Assembly: GCA_030598905.1 (NCBI GenBank)
Contig: JAUVPA010000024.1
Location: forward strand, 1-10,997
Direction of reading: 5' to 3'
Length of the DNA: 10,997 bases
Source: Acidimicrobiia bacterium
GTDB taxonomy: Bacteria > Actinomycetota > Acidimicrobiia > Spongiisociales > UBA5794
The notes beneath the pieces are model-generated. The model saw nothing but the letters and a program-made list of their open reading frames with translations, made no database searches and had not been told where the DNA came from. Numbering within the stretch: position 1 is the first letter of the stretch; the number at the start of each line of letters is the position of its first letter. The translations under genes were made by a program, and so were the position numbers. Shown here one piece after another: positions 1-7,289 of the stretch.

Positions 1-321
1 ATCGGCGGCATGAGGTGGCTCGAAGGCGCTTGGGTCGGCGCCTTCGTCTACGTCTGGATTCTGAACAACGTCCGTAGCGTCCCGCTGGTTGACAAGATCG
101 GGATTACGGAGGCTCGCTTCAATACGATCATCGGTGTGATCTTTCTCCTCATCGTGCTGCTCTCGCCAGACGGCGTGTTGGGGATCGGTCAGCGCATCAC
201 CAGGTTCTTCACGCGTGGCAGGAGCCCAACCTCACAAGGTCCGGGACCCGACTCAGGGAGTGGGTCCGCGGAAGAGAAAGAAATGAGCAGAACCGAGTCG
301 AATACGGAGGAGGAACCGTGA
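1..321 (+). CDS. Branched-chain amino acid-type ABC permease (LivM-like), C-terminal fragment
   Basis: This is the last 106 codons of an inner-membrane permease whose start lies before the window; the frame is open from base 1. An IGG...G..VGA segment followed by a hydrophobic stretch (about residues 10-21 of the fragment), then a second membrane helix (about 41-56) ending in LLSPDGVLGIG, is the usual C-terminal end of LivM-type permeases. After the last helix comes a hydrophilic tail of about 45 residues rich in Ser, Gly, Pro and Glu, presumably cytoplasmic. The stop codon overlaps the GTG start of the binding-protein gene by four bases (318-321), so the two are probably translated together. 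LivH is possible, but the C-terminal motif fits LivM better. With the partner ATPases downstream, the role as an importer channel is well supported; the substrate is unknown. Confidence 0.82.
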   Translation: MGGMRWLEGAWVGAFVYVWILNNVRSVPLVDKIGITEARFNTIIGVIFLLIVLLSPDGVLGIGQRITRFFTRGRSPTSQGPGPDSGSGSAEEKEMSRTESNTEEEP

Positions 322-1820
322 GATTCACTCGAACTCGTTCGAGCTTGCTGAAACTGCTTGCAGTCATTGCCGTAGTGGCCTTGGTAGCCGCGGCGTGCAG
401 CAGCGACAGCGACGACACGACCACAACGACGGCGGCGCCGAGCGGCGGCGACACGACCGCCACGACGGCGGCGCCGAGCGGTGGCGACACGACCGCTACG
501 ACGGCGGCGCCGAGCGGTGGCGGCACCGAGCTCATCAAGCTGGCCGTGCTTTCGGACTGTGAAGGTCCGTTCGGTGCGTTCCATGAGGCCGATCTGGCAG
601 GCGTCGGAGCGGCGTTCGCCGAGTTTGCCGGTGCCACGATCACCGATCCGGACGACAGCGTCGCCGGCTTCACCGGGGCGACTATCGCGGGCGTGCCCGT
701 TGAATTGGTCGGCGTCGGCTGTGGCGATGCGACGCCCGACTTGGCCCTGTCGGAAACGCGACGGCTGATGGAACAGCTCGGTGCCGACATCATGATCGGC
801 CCGCTGTCCGGTGACGAGGCGATTGCCGTGGCGAACTACGCCAAGGACCACCAGAACCAGACGTTCGTAAATGGAACGGCCGGCTCGCAGGATCCGACGA
901 TGCATGTGCAGGCCCCCAACTTCTTCCGCTTCAACTCCGATGGAGCGCAGTGGAACGTAGGGACGGGCTTCGTTGCCAGGGACGTTCTCGGATGGGATAC
1001 GGCGGCGATCATCATGGACGACTACAGCTTTGCCTGGACGTCGGCCGCAGGCATGATCGCCGAGTTCTGCGCCATGGGCGGCGACATCACGAGTCGTGTG
1101 TTCGTGCCGCTCGGTGTCACGGACTACTCCACCTACATGCAGCAGTTGCCAGACCTCGATGAGGTCGACGGCTACTTCTGGGTGCTCGGTGAGGACACCA
1201 TCGGTGCCTACAAGGCGTTCGAGGATGCCAAGGGACCGGTCAGGGGCGACCAGCACATCGGTAACCTGTTCACCGAGTTCGTGTGGGGAGACCTCGACCC
1301 TGATCTGGTTTCCGATATGTACATCGGCGGATTTGGCACGGCGGGCGATCTCAAGATCGACAGCGTTGGTGCGCACACCGCGATCATCGACAAGCACTAC
1401 GACACCATTGGTGGCTCCGAGCCGGCCAGCCAGGCGCACAACGGCTTCCTGGTGAACTACTTCGCGGCCGCCAAGGGTCTCATCGAGGGTCTCGAGGCCG
1501 TCGGTGGCGACATCTCGGACCTCCAGGCGCTGTGGGACGTGATGTCCAACAACGTGATCGAGGGTCCGTACGGGTTGATCCCGCTCGATGGCAACCGCCA
1601 GGCGATCCAGGATCAGTACGTCCGTCAGATCCGCCCGGGCGCCAGCGGCGATCTGGAGCTGCAGACGGCCTACATCATTCCCGAGGTCGATCAAGGCCTG
1701 GCAGGCACGTTCTCGTCCGACTTGCCTCCGCCGGGCCGCGAGGTCCCGGAGTGTGTCGAGAAGGATCTGCCTTGGTTGGCAGGGATCAGCACGGTCACTG
1801 ACGGAGTGCCGGGAGGCTGA
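318..1820 (+). CDS. Lipoprotein substrate-binding protein of a Liv/HAAT-type ABC importer
   Basis: This is the extracytoplasmic receptor of the importer. Its 500 residues start with basic residues, a hydrophobic signal segment (about 11-26) and a lipobox-like VAAAC with Cys27 as the lipidation site. A Thr/Ala/Pro/Gly linker with three 12-residue repeats (residues 33-68) precedes the Peripla_BP_6-type domain from about residue 70. Family-like features include an early LAVLSDCEGPFG strand-turn and a GADIMIGPLSGDEAIAVANYA segment, typical of Leu/Ile/Val-binding-protein folds. The GTG at 318 is preceded by GGAGGAGG (306-313) and gives the signal peptide at the right place. The gene sits between permease and ATPase genes. 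Members of this family bind amino acids, amides, urea, aromatic acids or hydroxyacids, so the ligand cannot be stated; a 2-hydroxyacid or related carboxylate would suit the neighbouring genes, which is inference. Confidence 0.9.
   Translation: MRFTRTRSSLLKLLAVIAVVALVAAACSSDSDDTTTTTAAPSGGDTTATTAAPSGGDTTATTAAPSGGGTELIKLAVLSDCEGPFGAFHEADLAGVGAAFAEFAGATITDPDDSVAGFTGATIAGVPVELVGVGCGDATPDLALSETRRLMEQLGADIMIGPLSGDEAIAVANYAKDHQNQTFVNGTAGSQDPTMHVQAPNFFRFNSDGAQWNVGTGFVARDVLGWDTAAIIMDDYSFAWTSAAGMIAEFCAMGGDITSRVFVPLGVTDYSTYMQQLPDLDEVDGYFWVLGEDTIGAYKAFEDAKGPVRGDQHIGNLFTEFVWGDLDPDLVSDMYIGGFGTAGDLKIDSVGAHTAIIDKHYDTIGGSEPASQAHNGFLVNYFAAAKGLIEGLEAVGGDISDLQALWDVMSNNVIEGPYGLIPLDGNRQAIQDQYVRQIRPGASGDLELQTAYIIPEVDQGLAGTFSSDLPPPGREVPECVEKDLPWLAGISTVTDGVPGG
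414..521 (+). repeat. Three tandem 36-bp repeats encoding the binding-protein linker
   Basis: Three head-to-tail, in-frame 36-base units lie at 414-449, 450-485 and 486-521. They encode DTTTTTAAPSGG once and DTTATTAAPSGG twice. Copies 2 and 3 differ by only one or two bases, so the array probably grew by recent slippage or unequal exchange. It forms a flexible spacer between the lipidated Cys27 and the folded binding domain. Confidence 0.93.
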
Positions 1821-1856
1821 TCGAGGAAACGGAAACGACGAGGAAGGCCTGAGCAC

Positions 1857-2624
1857 GTGACTGCAACAGACACAGCTCCGATCCTGCGGCTACGCGGGGT
1901 CGAGATGGCCTTCGGAGGCGTGCAGGCCCTGCGCGGCGTCGACTTCGACGTCGTGCAGGGCGAACGCCTTGCCATCCTCGGGCCAAACGGTGCGGGGAAG
2001 ACGACGTTGTTCAACGTCATCGCAGGCGACTTTGCCCCGACGGCCGGCACGATCGAGATCCACGATCACGACGTAACGACCGAGCCGTCGCGAACGCGTC
2101 CGAGTCAGGGCCTTGCCAGGACATATCAAACCACGCGGTTGTTCCCTGGGCTCTCGGTCGAGGACAACCTGTTCATAGCGATCGTCGGCAAGCGGGGTGG
2201 CCACTACCGGGCTGTGAGCCTGCGCAAGGACGGGGCGATCCGCCAACAGGCTCGCTCCTCGGCGCGTCGCGTGTGGCTCCACGACAAGCTACTCACCATG
2301 GTCGAGGATCTGTCCCACGGCGAGCAACGCCAGCTCGAGGTGGGCATGGCCCTTTCGGTTGATCCGACCTTGCTCATGCTCGACGAACCTGCCTCCGGTC
2401 TGTCTCGTGGTGAACGCGAGCGGCTGGTGGAACTCCTGCTGTCGTTCGAGCGTCGCGTCACGCTCATCCTGATCGAGCACGACATGGATGTGGCTCTGAA
2501 TGTCGCGGAACGCGTCATCATGATGCACGACGGGAAGGTGGTCGCGGAGGGCACACCCGACGAGATCCGGGCCAATCAGATGGTCCACGACATCTACCTG
2601 GGGAAGGTCGGCAGCCATGGCTGA
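1857..2624 (+). CDS. livG: ABC transporter ATPase, LivG-like
   Basis: This is one of the two cytoplasmic ATPases that power a Liv-type importer. All expected motifs of the 255-residue protein are visible: Walker A GPNGAGKT (42-49), Q-loop Gln91 followed by TTRLFPGLSVEDNL as in LivG, signature LSHGEQ (152-157), Walker B LLMLDEP (172-178) and switch His208 in IEHDM. The ending, EGTPDEIRAN...V...YLG, is also typical of LivG. The start is a GTG with AGGAAGG at 1841-1847, nine bases upstream. It lies 36 bases after the binding-protein stop, and its 3' end overlaps the next ATPase by eight bases, which indicates coupled translation of the pair. The symbol is a family-level name; substrate specificity resides in the binding protein and permeases. 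Confidence 0.9.
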   Translation: MTATDTAPILRLRGVEMAFGGVQALRGVDFDVVQGERLAILGPNGAGKTTLFNVIAGDFAPTAGTIEIHDHDVTTEPSRTRPSQGLARTYQTTRLFPGLSVEDNLFIAIVGKRGGHYRAVSLRKDGAIRQQARSSARRVWLHDKLLTMVEDLSHGEQRQLEVGMALSVDPTLLMLDEPASGLSRGERERLVELLLSFERRVTLILIEHDMDVALNVAERVIMMHDGKVVAEGTPDEIRANQMVHDIYLGKVGSHG

Positions 2625-3354
2625 TGGCAACGGGACCTTCTTCGAGGTCAGCAACCTCACAGCCGGTTACGGCGCGGCACAGATCCTCTTCGACATCGAC
2701 TTCACAATGGGCGTGGAGGCGGTTGCCATCGTCGGCCGCAACGGTATGGGCAAGACCACTCTCTGTAACACGATCACCGGGTTGGTGCCGGCGATGGGTG
2801 GTTCGGTGAAACTGAGCGGTGCCGAGCTGGTCGGCCTGAAGCCACACCGCGTGGCCAATCACGGGATCGGCTACGTGCCGCAAGGGCGGCGGCTCTTCCC
2901 CTCCCTGTCGGTCGACGAGCATCTCCGCATGCTGGCCAAAGGGACGAAAGGGAAGCGTTGGACGCCGGACACCGTGTACGACCTCTTTCCGAGGCTCACG
3001 GACCGACGGAAGGTGAGCGGAGGATCCCTTTCGGGCGGGGAACAGCAGATGCTGGCCATCGGTCGAGCCCTGCTGTTGAACGCACCGCTGATCATCATGG
3101 ACGAGCCTTCGGAGGGCCTGGCCCCGACGATCGTCGAAGACTTGATCGGCACTTGCAGGAAGCTGGTTCGCGAAGGGCAAGCCGTCCTGCTCGTCGAGCA
3201 GAACCTCTCGGTGGCCACCGCAGTTGCCGAACGCCAGCTGATCATGGTTTCGGGTCGCATCGAGACCGAGATGGGCGCCGAGGACCTCATGAACGATCCA
3301 GACGCCCAGCGCCGCTACTTGGGCGTCGACTCGCTCGAAGACGACGCCGCTTAG
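2617..3354 (+). CDS. livF: ABC transporter ATPase, LivF-like
   Basis: This is the second ATPase of the importer, 245 residues. Visible motifs are Walker A GRNGMGKT (40-47), Q-loop Gln89 in GYVPQGRRLFPSLSV, signature LSGGEQQ (138-144) and Walker B LIIMDEP (158-164). The switch position reads VEQN (Gln195) instead of the usual His; this is normal for LivF proteins and does not suggest loss of function. The ATG lies inside the end of the LivG gene with a GGGGAAGG-type ribosome site about nine bases upstream. After its TAG stop, 14 bases separate it from the kinase gene, with no terminator-like hairpin, so transcription probably continues into the enzyme genes. Confidence 0.91.
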   Translation: MADGNGTFFEVSNLTAGYGAAQILFDIDFTMGVEAVAIVGRNGMGKTTLCNTITGLVPAMGGSVKLSGAELVGLKPHRVANHGIGYVPQGRRLFPSLSVDEHLRMLAKGTKGKRWTPDTVYDLFPRLTDRRKVSGGSLSGGEQQMLAIGRALLLNAPLIIMDEPSEGLAPTIVEDLIGTCRKLVREGQAVLLVEQNLSVATAVAERQLIMVSGRIETEMGAEDLMNDPDAQRRYLGVDSLEDDAA

Positions 3355-3368
3355 GCAGATCGGCGCTC

Positions 3369-4394
3369 ATGGCAGCGACCGGGTCCGCGCTTCCGTGGAG
3401 CGGCGGTTCGTCCGGTGACGAACCGGACCTCGTGGCACTAGCCGACTACCTCGCGGCGCGAGATCTGGCTGACGCGACGAAGGCAGAACCTCGAGTCCTG
3501 GCGGGCGGTGTCTCCTGTGACGTCTACGCTTTCACAGCCTTCGAGGGTCCTCTGGTCGTCAAGCTGAGCCGCGCCATGCTCCGCGTTCCAGACGAGTGGC
3601 CGGCCAAACGCGAGCGCGTCCTCACGGAAGCCGCGGCCATTCGACTCCTCGGATCGATCACTCCCAAAGTGGTGCCGAGGGTGGTGGATGTGGACCATGA
3701 GCACCTTGCGTTCGTCATGGAGCAGGCGCCCCGGTCATGGGTCACGTGGAAGCAGCAGCTGCTGGCGGGGACCGTCGATGCACAGATCGCCGCCTCTCTG
3801 GGCGAGACGCTCGGCGTGTGGCACGCGTGGACTGCAGGACGCGACGACATCGCGGCCGAATTCGGCGACTACGAGGCCTTTGATCAACTGCGCGTCGATC
3901 CGTATTACCGGACCACGGCGGAGCGCGTTCCGGCCGTCGCCGGAACCGTACTCGAGCTCGCCGATGCGATGGCGGGCCACCACGAATGCCTGGTCCACGG
4001 AGACTATTCACCCAAGAACGTCCTCGTCGGCGACGGATTCTGGGTGCTCGACTTCGAGGTGGCACACTACGGCGATCCGGTGTTCGACCTTGGGTTCATG
4101 CTCAACCACCTCTTCCTCAAGGCAGCGCACCGACCGTCCGCATTCGATGACTATCGGCGGGCGGCGAACGCCTTCCTCGCCGGATACGAGGCCACTTCGA
4201 GCCCGTCTCTCGACGACGCCTATCTTGCCGGTCACGTGGCAGCACTCATGCTGGCTCGGGTCAAAGGTAAGTCGCCCGCCGAGTACCTGACTGCGGGTGA
4301 GGGCGCTCGAGTGGCGGAATTTGCCCAGGGGTTGCTCCTCGATCGTGCCCAATCGATCAACGAGGTCTGGGACCGGATGGCCGGAGGCGAGTGA
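3369..4394 (+). CDS. Aminoglycoside phosphotransferase/choline kinase-fold small-molecule kinase
   Basis: This predicted 341-residue cytoplasmic kinase transfers the ATP gamma-phosphate to a hydroxyl of a small molecule. It shows the protein-kinase-like APH fold: a Gly-rich turn GGVSCDVY (46-53), a candidate ATP lysine in LVVKLS (Lys65), the catalytic-loop motif HGDYSPKN (210-217, with Asp212 as base and Asn217), and the metal-binding DFE (228-230) followed by GDPVFDLGF. The family includes methylthioribose, choline, homoserine and hydroxylysine kinases as well as antibiotic kinases, so resistance should not be assumed. The in-frame reading extends far upstream inside livF, but the ATG at 3369 is the first sensible start after livF; its ribosome site is weak. 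The stop overlaps the GTG start of the enolase-like gene by four bases, so substrate and product may be shared between the two enzymes (inference). Confidence 0.82.
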   Translation: MAATGSALPWSGGSSGDEPDLVALADYLAARDLADATKAEPRVLAGGVSCDVYAFTAFEGPLVVKLSRAMLRVPDEWPAKRERVLTEAAAIRLLGSITPKVVPRVVDVDHEHLAFVMEQAPRSWVTWKQQLLAGTVDAQIAASLGETLGVWHAWTAGRDDIAAEFGDYEAFDQLRVDPYYRTTAERVPAVAGTVLELADAMAGHHECLVHGDYSPKNVLVGDGFWVLDFEVAHYGDPVFDLGFMLNHLFLKAAHRPSAFDDYRRAANAFLAGYEATSSPSLDDAYLAGHVAALMLARVKGKSPAEYLTAGEGARVAEFAQGLLLDRAQSINEVWDRMAGGE

Positions 4395-5680
4395 TCGACG
4401 CAACGCGCATTCGACAGGTGCGGGCCTGGGAGGCGCTCGATTCGCGCGGAGTGCCGGCGGTCGCATGTGAGGTCACGCTCGCCGGCGGGGCAACCGGTGT
4501 GGCTGTGGTCCCGAGCGGCGCCTCCACCGGGACGCACGAGGCACTCGAACTGCGCGACCGCAAGGCGCTGCGATACGGAGGGCGCGGAGTACGTGCCGCC
4601 GTTGAGAACTCCGAAACGATGCTCGCTGAGGCGGTCGCTGGGCTCGACGCAGCAGACTGGAGGGCAGTCGACAACACCCTGGTCGCAGCGGATGGCACGC
4701 CTGATCTACGTACCCTCGGCGCCAACGCCGTGCTGGCCGTTTCGCTGGCTTCGGTGGTTGCGGCAGCTTCCGAGCTCCGCATTCCGTTGTACGAGCTGAT
4801 GGCTGATGGGCGTGTCCCGCTGCTGCCCATGCCGATGGTCAACATCCTGTCGGGCGGTGCTCACGCCGGGGGCGCCATCGATGTGCAGGACTTGCTGGCG
4901 GTCCCGATTGGTGCCGCTAGCTTCGCCGAGGCAATCGAATGGGTGTCCGCCGTGAGGTCGGCAGCGGTCCGGGTGGCTGTGGAAGAGGGTCTGAATGCAT
5001 CCCTTGTCGCCGATGAAGGCGGGCTTGGTCTCCTTCTCGACTCGAACCGGGCCGGCCTCGATCTCCTCATGCGCGCGATAGACCTGGCGAGCTTGCAGCC
5101 GGGCACCGACGTCGCCATCGCGGTGGACGTCGCGGCGACAGAGCTGGCAGTCGACGACGGATATCGATTGCTGCTCGAGGACAGAACGCTCAGCGCGATC
5201 GAGATGGTGGAGATGCTGGCCGATTGGTGCAATGAATACCCCATTGTCTCGATCGAGGATGGGCTCGGCGAAGACGACTGGGCTGGCTGGTCCGAACTCA
5301 CGGATCGGGTCGGCGGCCGCGTGCAGGTCCTCGGCGACGATCTCCTTGTCACCGATACGAAACGCATAACGATGGCCGCCGAGCGCCGTGCTGCCAACGC
5401 CGTGCTCCTCAAGCCCAACCAGGCCGGATGTCTACTGTGGACACGCCGTGCGTACGACGCCGCCGTGAAGGCAGGATTTCAGACGGTTCTCTCGGCTCGA
5501 AGCGGTGACACCGAGGACGTGTGGCTTGCCGACCTCGCCGTCGGATGGCGAACCGGTCAGATCAAGGTCGGCTCGACGATGCGCTCGGAGCGGACGGCGA
5601 AATGGAACCGACTGCTCCACATCGAGCGGACGGCCGGAGTCGAGTTGGAGCTTGCCCGACCGTTCGCCGTGACTGCGTAG
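4391..5680 (+). CDS. Enolase-family protein, divergent paralogue
   Basis: This 429-residue protein has the enolase length and architecture: an N-terminal capping domain with LDSRG and VPSGASTGTHEALELRD, then the barrel domain. Metal-ligand equivalents Asp246, Glu289 and Asp316, catalytic Lys341 (LLKPNQ) and Lys392 (GQIKVGS), Glu209 (ADEGG) and His158 (GGAHAG) are all present. Two conserved spots differ. The general-acid-side QEF motif reads QDL (Asp167), and the phosphate-binding SHRSGE loop reads SARSGD (368-373), losing the histidine equivalent to yeast His373. The housekeeping enzyme that makes PEP from 2-phosphoglycerate normally keeps both. This protein may therefore act on a different phosphorylated acid, or be a slow enolase. 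It starts with GTG after GGAGG (4383-4387), overlapping the kinase stop, so the two are likely made together. Confidence 0.88.
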   Translation: MIDATRIRQVRAWEALDSRGVPAVACEVTLAGGATGVAVVPSGASTGTHEALELRDRKALRYGGRGVRAAVENSETMLAEAVAGLDAADWRAVDNTLVAADGTPDLRTLGANAVLAVSLASVVAAASELRIPLYELMADGRVPLLPMPMVNILSGGAHAGGAIDVQDLLAVPIGAASFAEAIEWVSAVRSAAVRVAVEEGLNASLVADEGGLGLLLDSNRAGLDLLMRAIDLASLQPGTDVAIAVDVAATELAVDDGYRLLLEDRTLSAIEMVEMLADWCNEYPIVSIEDGLGEDDWAGWSELTDRVGGRVQVLGDDLLVTDTKRITMAAERRAANAVLLKPNQAGCLLWTRRAYDAAVKAGFQTVLSARSGDTEDVWLADLAVGWRTGQIKVGSTMRSERTAKWNRLLHIERTAGVELELARPFAVTA

Positions 5681-5692
5681 GCTCGCCTCCTC

Positions 5693-6625
5693 ATGCACAC
5701 AGAACGATTCCTCATCACCGGCGCTATGGGCTGCATCGGCGCCTGGGCCACGAAACTGCTCCTCGACGAAGGCATCGACGTGGCGATCTTCGATCTGTCC
5801 TCTGATGACCGGCGGCTCCGCGCCATCATTCCCGGAGACGAGCTGTCCACGGTGCAGAGGATCACGGGCGATATCACCGATCGCGAGCAGGTCCGAGACG
5901 CCGTTGCCGGCCGGACGCATGTCATACACCTCGCCGCTCTCCAGGTGCCATTCGTTCGGGCGAACCCGTCGGTGGGCGCAGCGGTCAACGTCACCGGCAC
6001 GGTCAATGTCTTCGAAGCGGTGAAAGACCACGGTGTGGAGCACCTCACATACGCAAGCAGCATGGCGGTCTACGGCCACCCACGGCACTACAACACCGAT
6101 GTGTTGCCTCCCGACGCGGAGCGGCTTCCCGAGACGCTCTACGGCGTCTTCAAGGTCGCCAACGAGGACACAGCTGGCATCTACTGGCAGGATTACGGCG
6201 TGCCGAGCGTGGGACTGCGTCCCTATACGGTGTTCGGTCCTCTCCGTGATCAGGGCGTCACCTCACAACCGACATTGGCGATCGAGGCGGCCGTGCGCGG
6301 TGAGGAGTACCACATCCAATACGGCGGCGTGGTGGGTTTCCAGTTCGCTCCCGATGTGGCTCGGTTGTTGATGATGGCGGCTCGTGCCGGGCCGTCGGGA
6401 GCCGAGGTCTATTCGCTGCGCGGTGACGTCGTCTCCATGCAGGAGTTCGTCAACCTCGTCGTCGAAATCACGGGCAGTTCGACGATCACTCACGCCAAGG
6501 ACCCGCTGCCTTTCCCGCACGGTGCCGACGACGGACCACTGCAGGAGCGCTTTGGCGAAGTGCCGCACACACCACTTCGGGAGGCGATCACCATCACCGC
6601 CGAGTTCTTCGAAGAGAGGCACTGA
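5693..6625 (+). CDS. NAD-dependent epimerase/dehydratase family protein (extended SDR)
   Basis: This 310-residue Rossmann-fold oxidoreductase has the dinucleotide-binding GAMGCIG (10-16), an acidic residue after the second strand (Asp34, favouring NAD over NADP), GDITD (59-63), HLAA (79-82), the serine segment YASSMAVYG (120-128) and the catalytic pair Tyr150/Lys154 in YGVFK. These are hallmarks of extended SDRs, which include nucleotide-sugar epimerases and dehydratases but also uronate and sugar-acid dehydrogenases. No nucleotide-sugar genes lie nearby, so oxidation or epimerisation of a small sugar acid or hydroxyacid is an equally good guess. The ATG lies 12 bases after the enolase-like stop. 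The bases before it are pyrimidine-rich without a clear ribosome site, but the Rossmann motif begins at residue 5-10, so a later start is unlikely. Confidence 0.85.
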   Translation: MHTERFLITGAMGCIGAWATKLLLDEGIDVAIFDLSSDDRRLRAIIPGDELSTVQRITGDITDREQVRDAVAGRTHVIHLAALQVPFVRANPSVGAAVNVTGTVNVFEAVKDHGVEHLTYASSMAVYGHPRHYNTDVLPPDAERLPETLYGVFKVANEDTAGIYWQDYGVPSVGLRPYTVFGPLRDQGVTSQPTLAIEAAVRGEEYHIQYGGVVGFQFAPDVARLLMMAARAGPSGAEVYSLRGDVVSMQEFVNLVVEITGSSTITHAKDPLPFPHGADDGPLQERFGEVPHTPLREAITITAEFFEERH

Positions 6626-6626
6626 C

Positions 6627-7289
6627 ATGGAGCGAGCCGAGCTCGACCTGATCGGGCATCGCCTCGAAGCGCTCTATACGGGGATCGTCCACGACGTTCT
6701 GCGCGGCCGCAGAGAGGACACCGGGGTGTTGCCAAAAGGAATCAGGCCTCTCGCTGGGGGTGGCAAGGTGGGCGGCGTCGTCTTCACGATGCAAGGCAGA
6801 CCCGATCCCAACATCGGTGAACACGAGTCGCTCTTGCTGTGGACCGAGTTTCTGTCGGAGGTTCCGCCGGGAACGGTGGTGGTCAGCCAGGCCAACGACG
6901 AGGATGTATCGCACATGGGCGAGCTATCGGCCGAGACATTGCAGTATCGGGGCGTACGCGGCTTCATCGTCGACGGCGGATGCCGCGACACCGCAATGGT
7001 GCTGGAAATGGGGTTCCCGGTGTGGTGCCGCTACTCGACGCCGTCCGACGTCGTCGGCCGCTGGAGGGTCGACTCTTTCGGCGACCCGATCACGATCGGG
7101 ACGGTGACGATTCACAGCGGTGACTGGGTGCTCGCCGACGAAGACGGGGTCGTTACGGTGCCTGCCGCGACTGCCGAGGAGGTCGTTGCCGAGGCAGAGG
7201 TCCAGGCGGGTACGGAAGACCTGATCCGTGCGGCGATCCTGCGCGGTGTGTCGCCGAAGGATGCCTACCTGGAGCACGGAAAGTTCTGA
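6627..7289 (+). CDS. RraA-family protein, probable HMG-type aldolase/oxaloacetate decarboxylase
   Basis: This 220-residue protein belongs to the RraA/4-hydroxy-4-methyl-2-oxoglutarate aldolase family. The diagnostic arrangement of a glycine in GELSAE (Gly98) followed about 20 residues later by Arg-Asp in DGGCRD (116-121) is present. In aldolase members this binds the divalent metal and the pyruvate enolate. The later GDWVLADEDGVVTVP (165-179) is also a family hallmark. In E. coli, RraA lacks the aldolase motif and inhibits RNase E; with the motif present and metabolic neighbours, a retro-aldol cleavage or decarboxylation yielding pyruvate is more likely here. The ATG at 6627 has GAAGAGAGG (6611-6619) seven bases upstream and follows the SDR stop by one base. 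The frame is open further upstream, inside the SDR gene, but this start gives the standard family N-terminus. Confidence 0.85.
   Translation: MERAELDLIGHRLEALYTGIVHDVLRGRREDTGVLPKGIRPLAGGGKVGGVVFTMQGRPDPNIGEHESLLLWTEFLSEVPPGTVVVSQANDEDVSHMGELSAETLQYRGVRGFIVDGGCRDTAMVLEMGFPVWCRYSTPSDVVGRWRVDSFGDPITIGTVTIHSGDWVLADEDGVVTVPAATAEEVVAEAEVQAGTEDLIRAAILRGVSPKDAYLEHGKF

Noticed and set aside
414..521. Tandem repeats as a CRISPR array
   Set aside because: The units are contiguous without spacers and lie in frame inside a gene, encoding a typical lipoprotein linker.
189..1856. A 555-codon open frame on the minus strand opposite the binding protein
   Set aside because: It is the mirror of the binding-protein gene; its Arg-rich repeats are only the complement of the linker repeats.
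2958..3368. Upstream extension of the kinase reading frame
   Set aside because: This part lies inside livF in another frame, is Arg/Pro-rich, and precedes the kinase fold; the ATG at 3369 fits the gene layout.
3369..4394. Aminoglycoside resistance gene
   Set aside because: The fold is shared by many metabolic kinases, and the coupling to an enolase-like gene in a catabolic locus gives no sign of antibiotic resistance.
6384..6626. Upstream extension of the RraA-like reading frame
   Set aside because: It overlaps the end of the SDR gene and is Ser/Arg-rich shadow sequence; the ATG at 6627 has a good ribosome site and gives the usual family length.
6627..7289. RraA as a regulator of RNase E
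   Set aside because: The metal/pyruvate-binding Arg-Asp motif and the metabolic neighbours favour the aldolase/decarboxylase branch.
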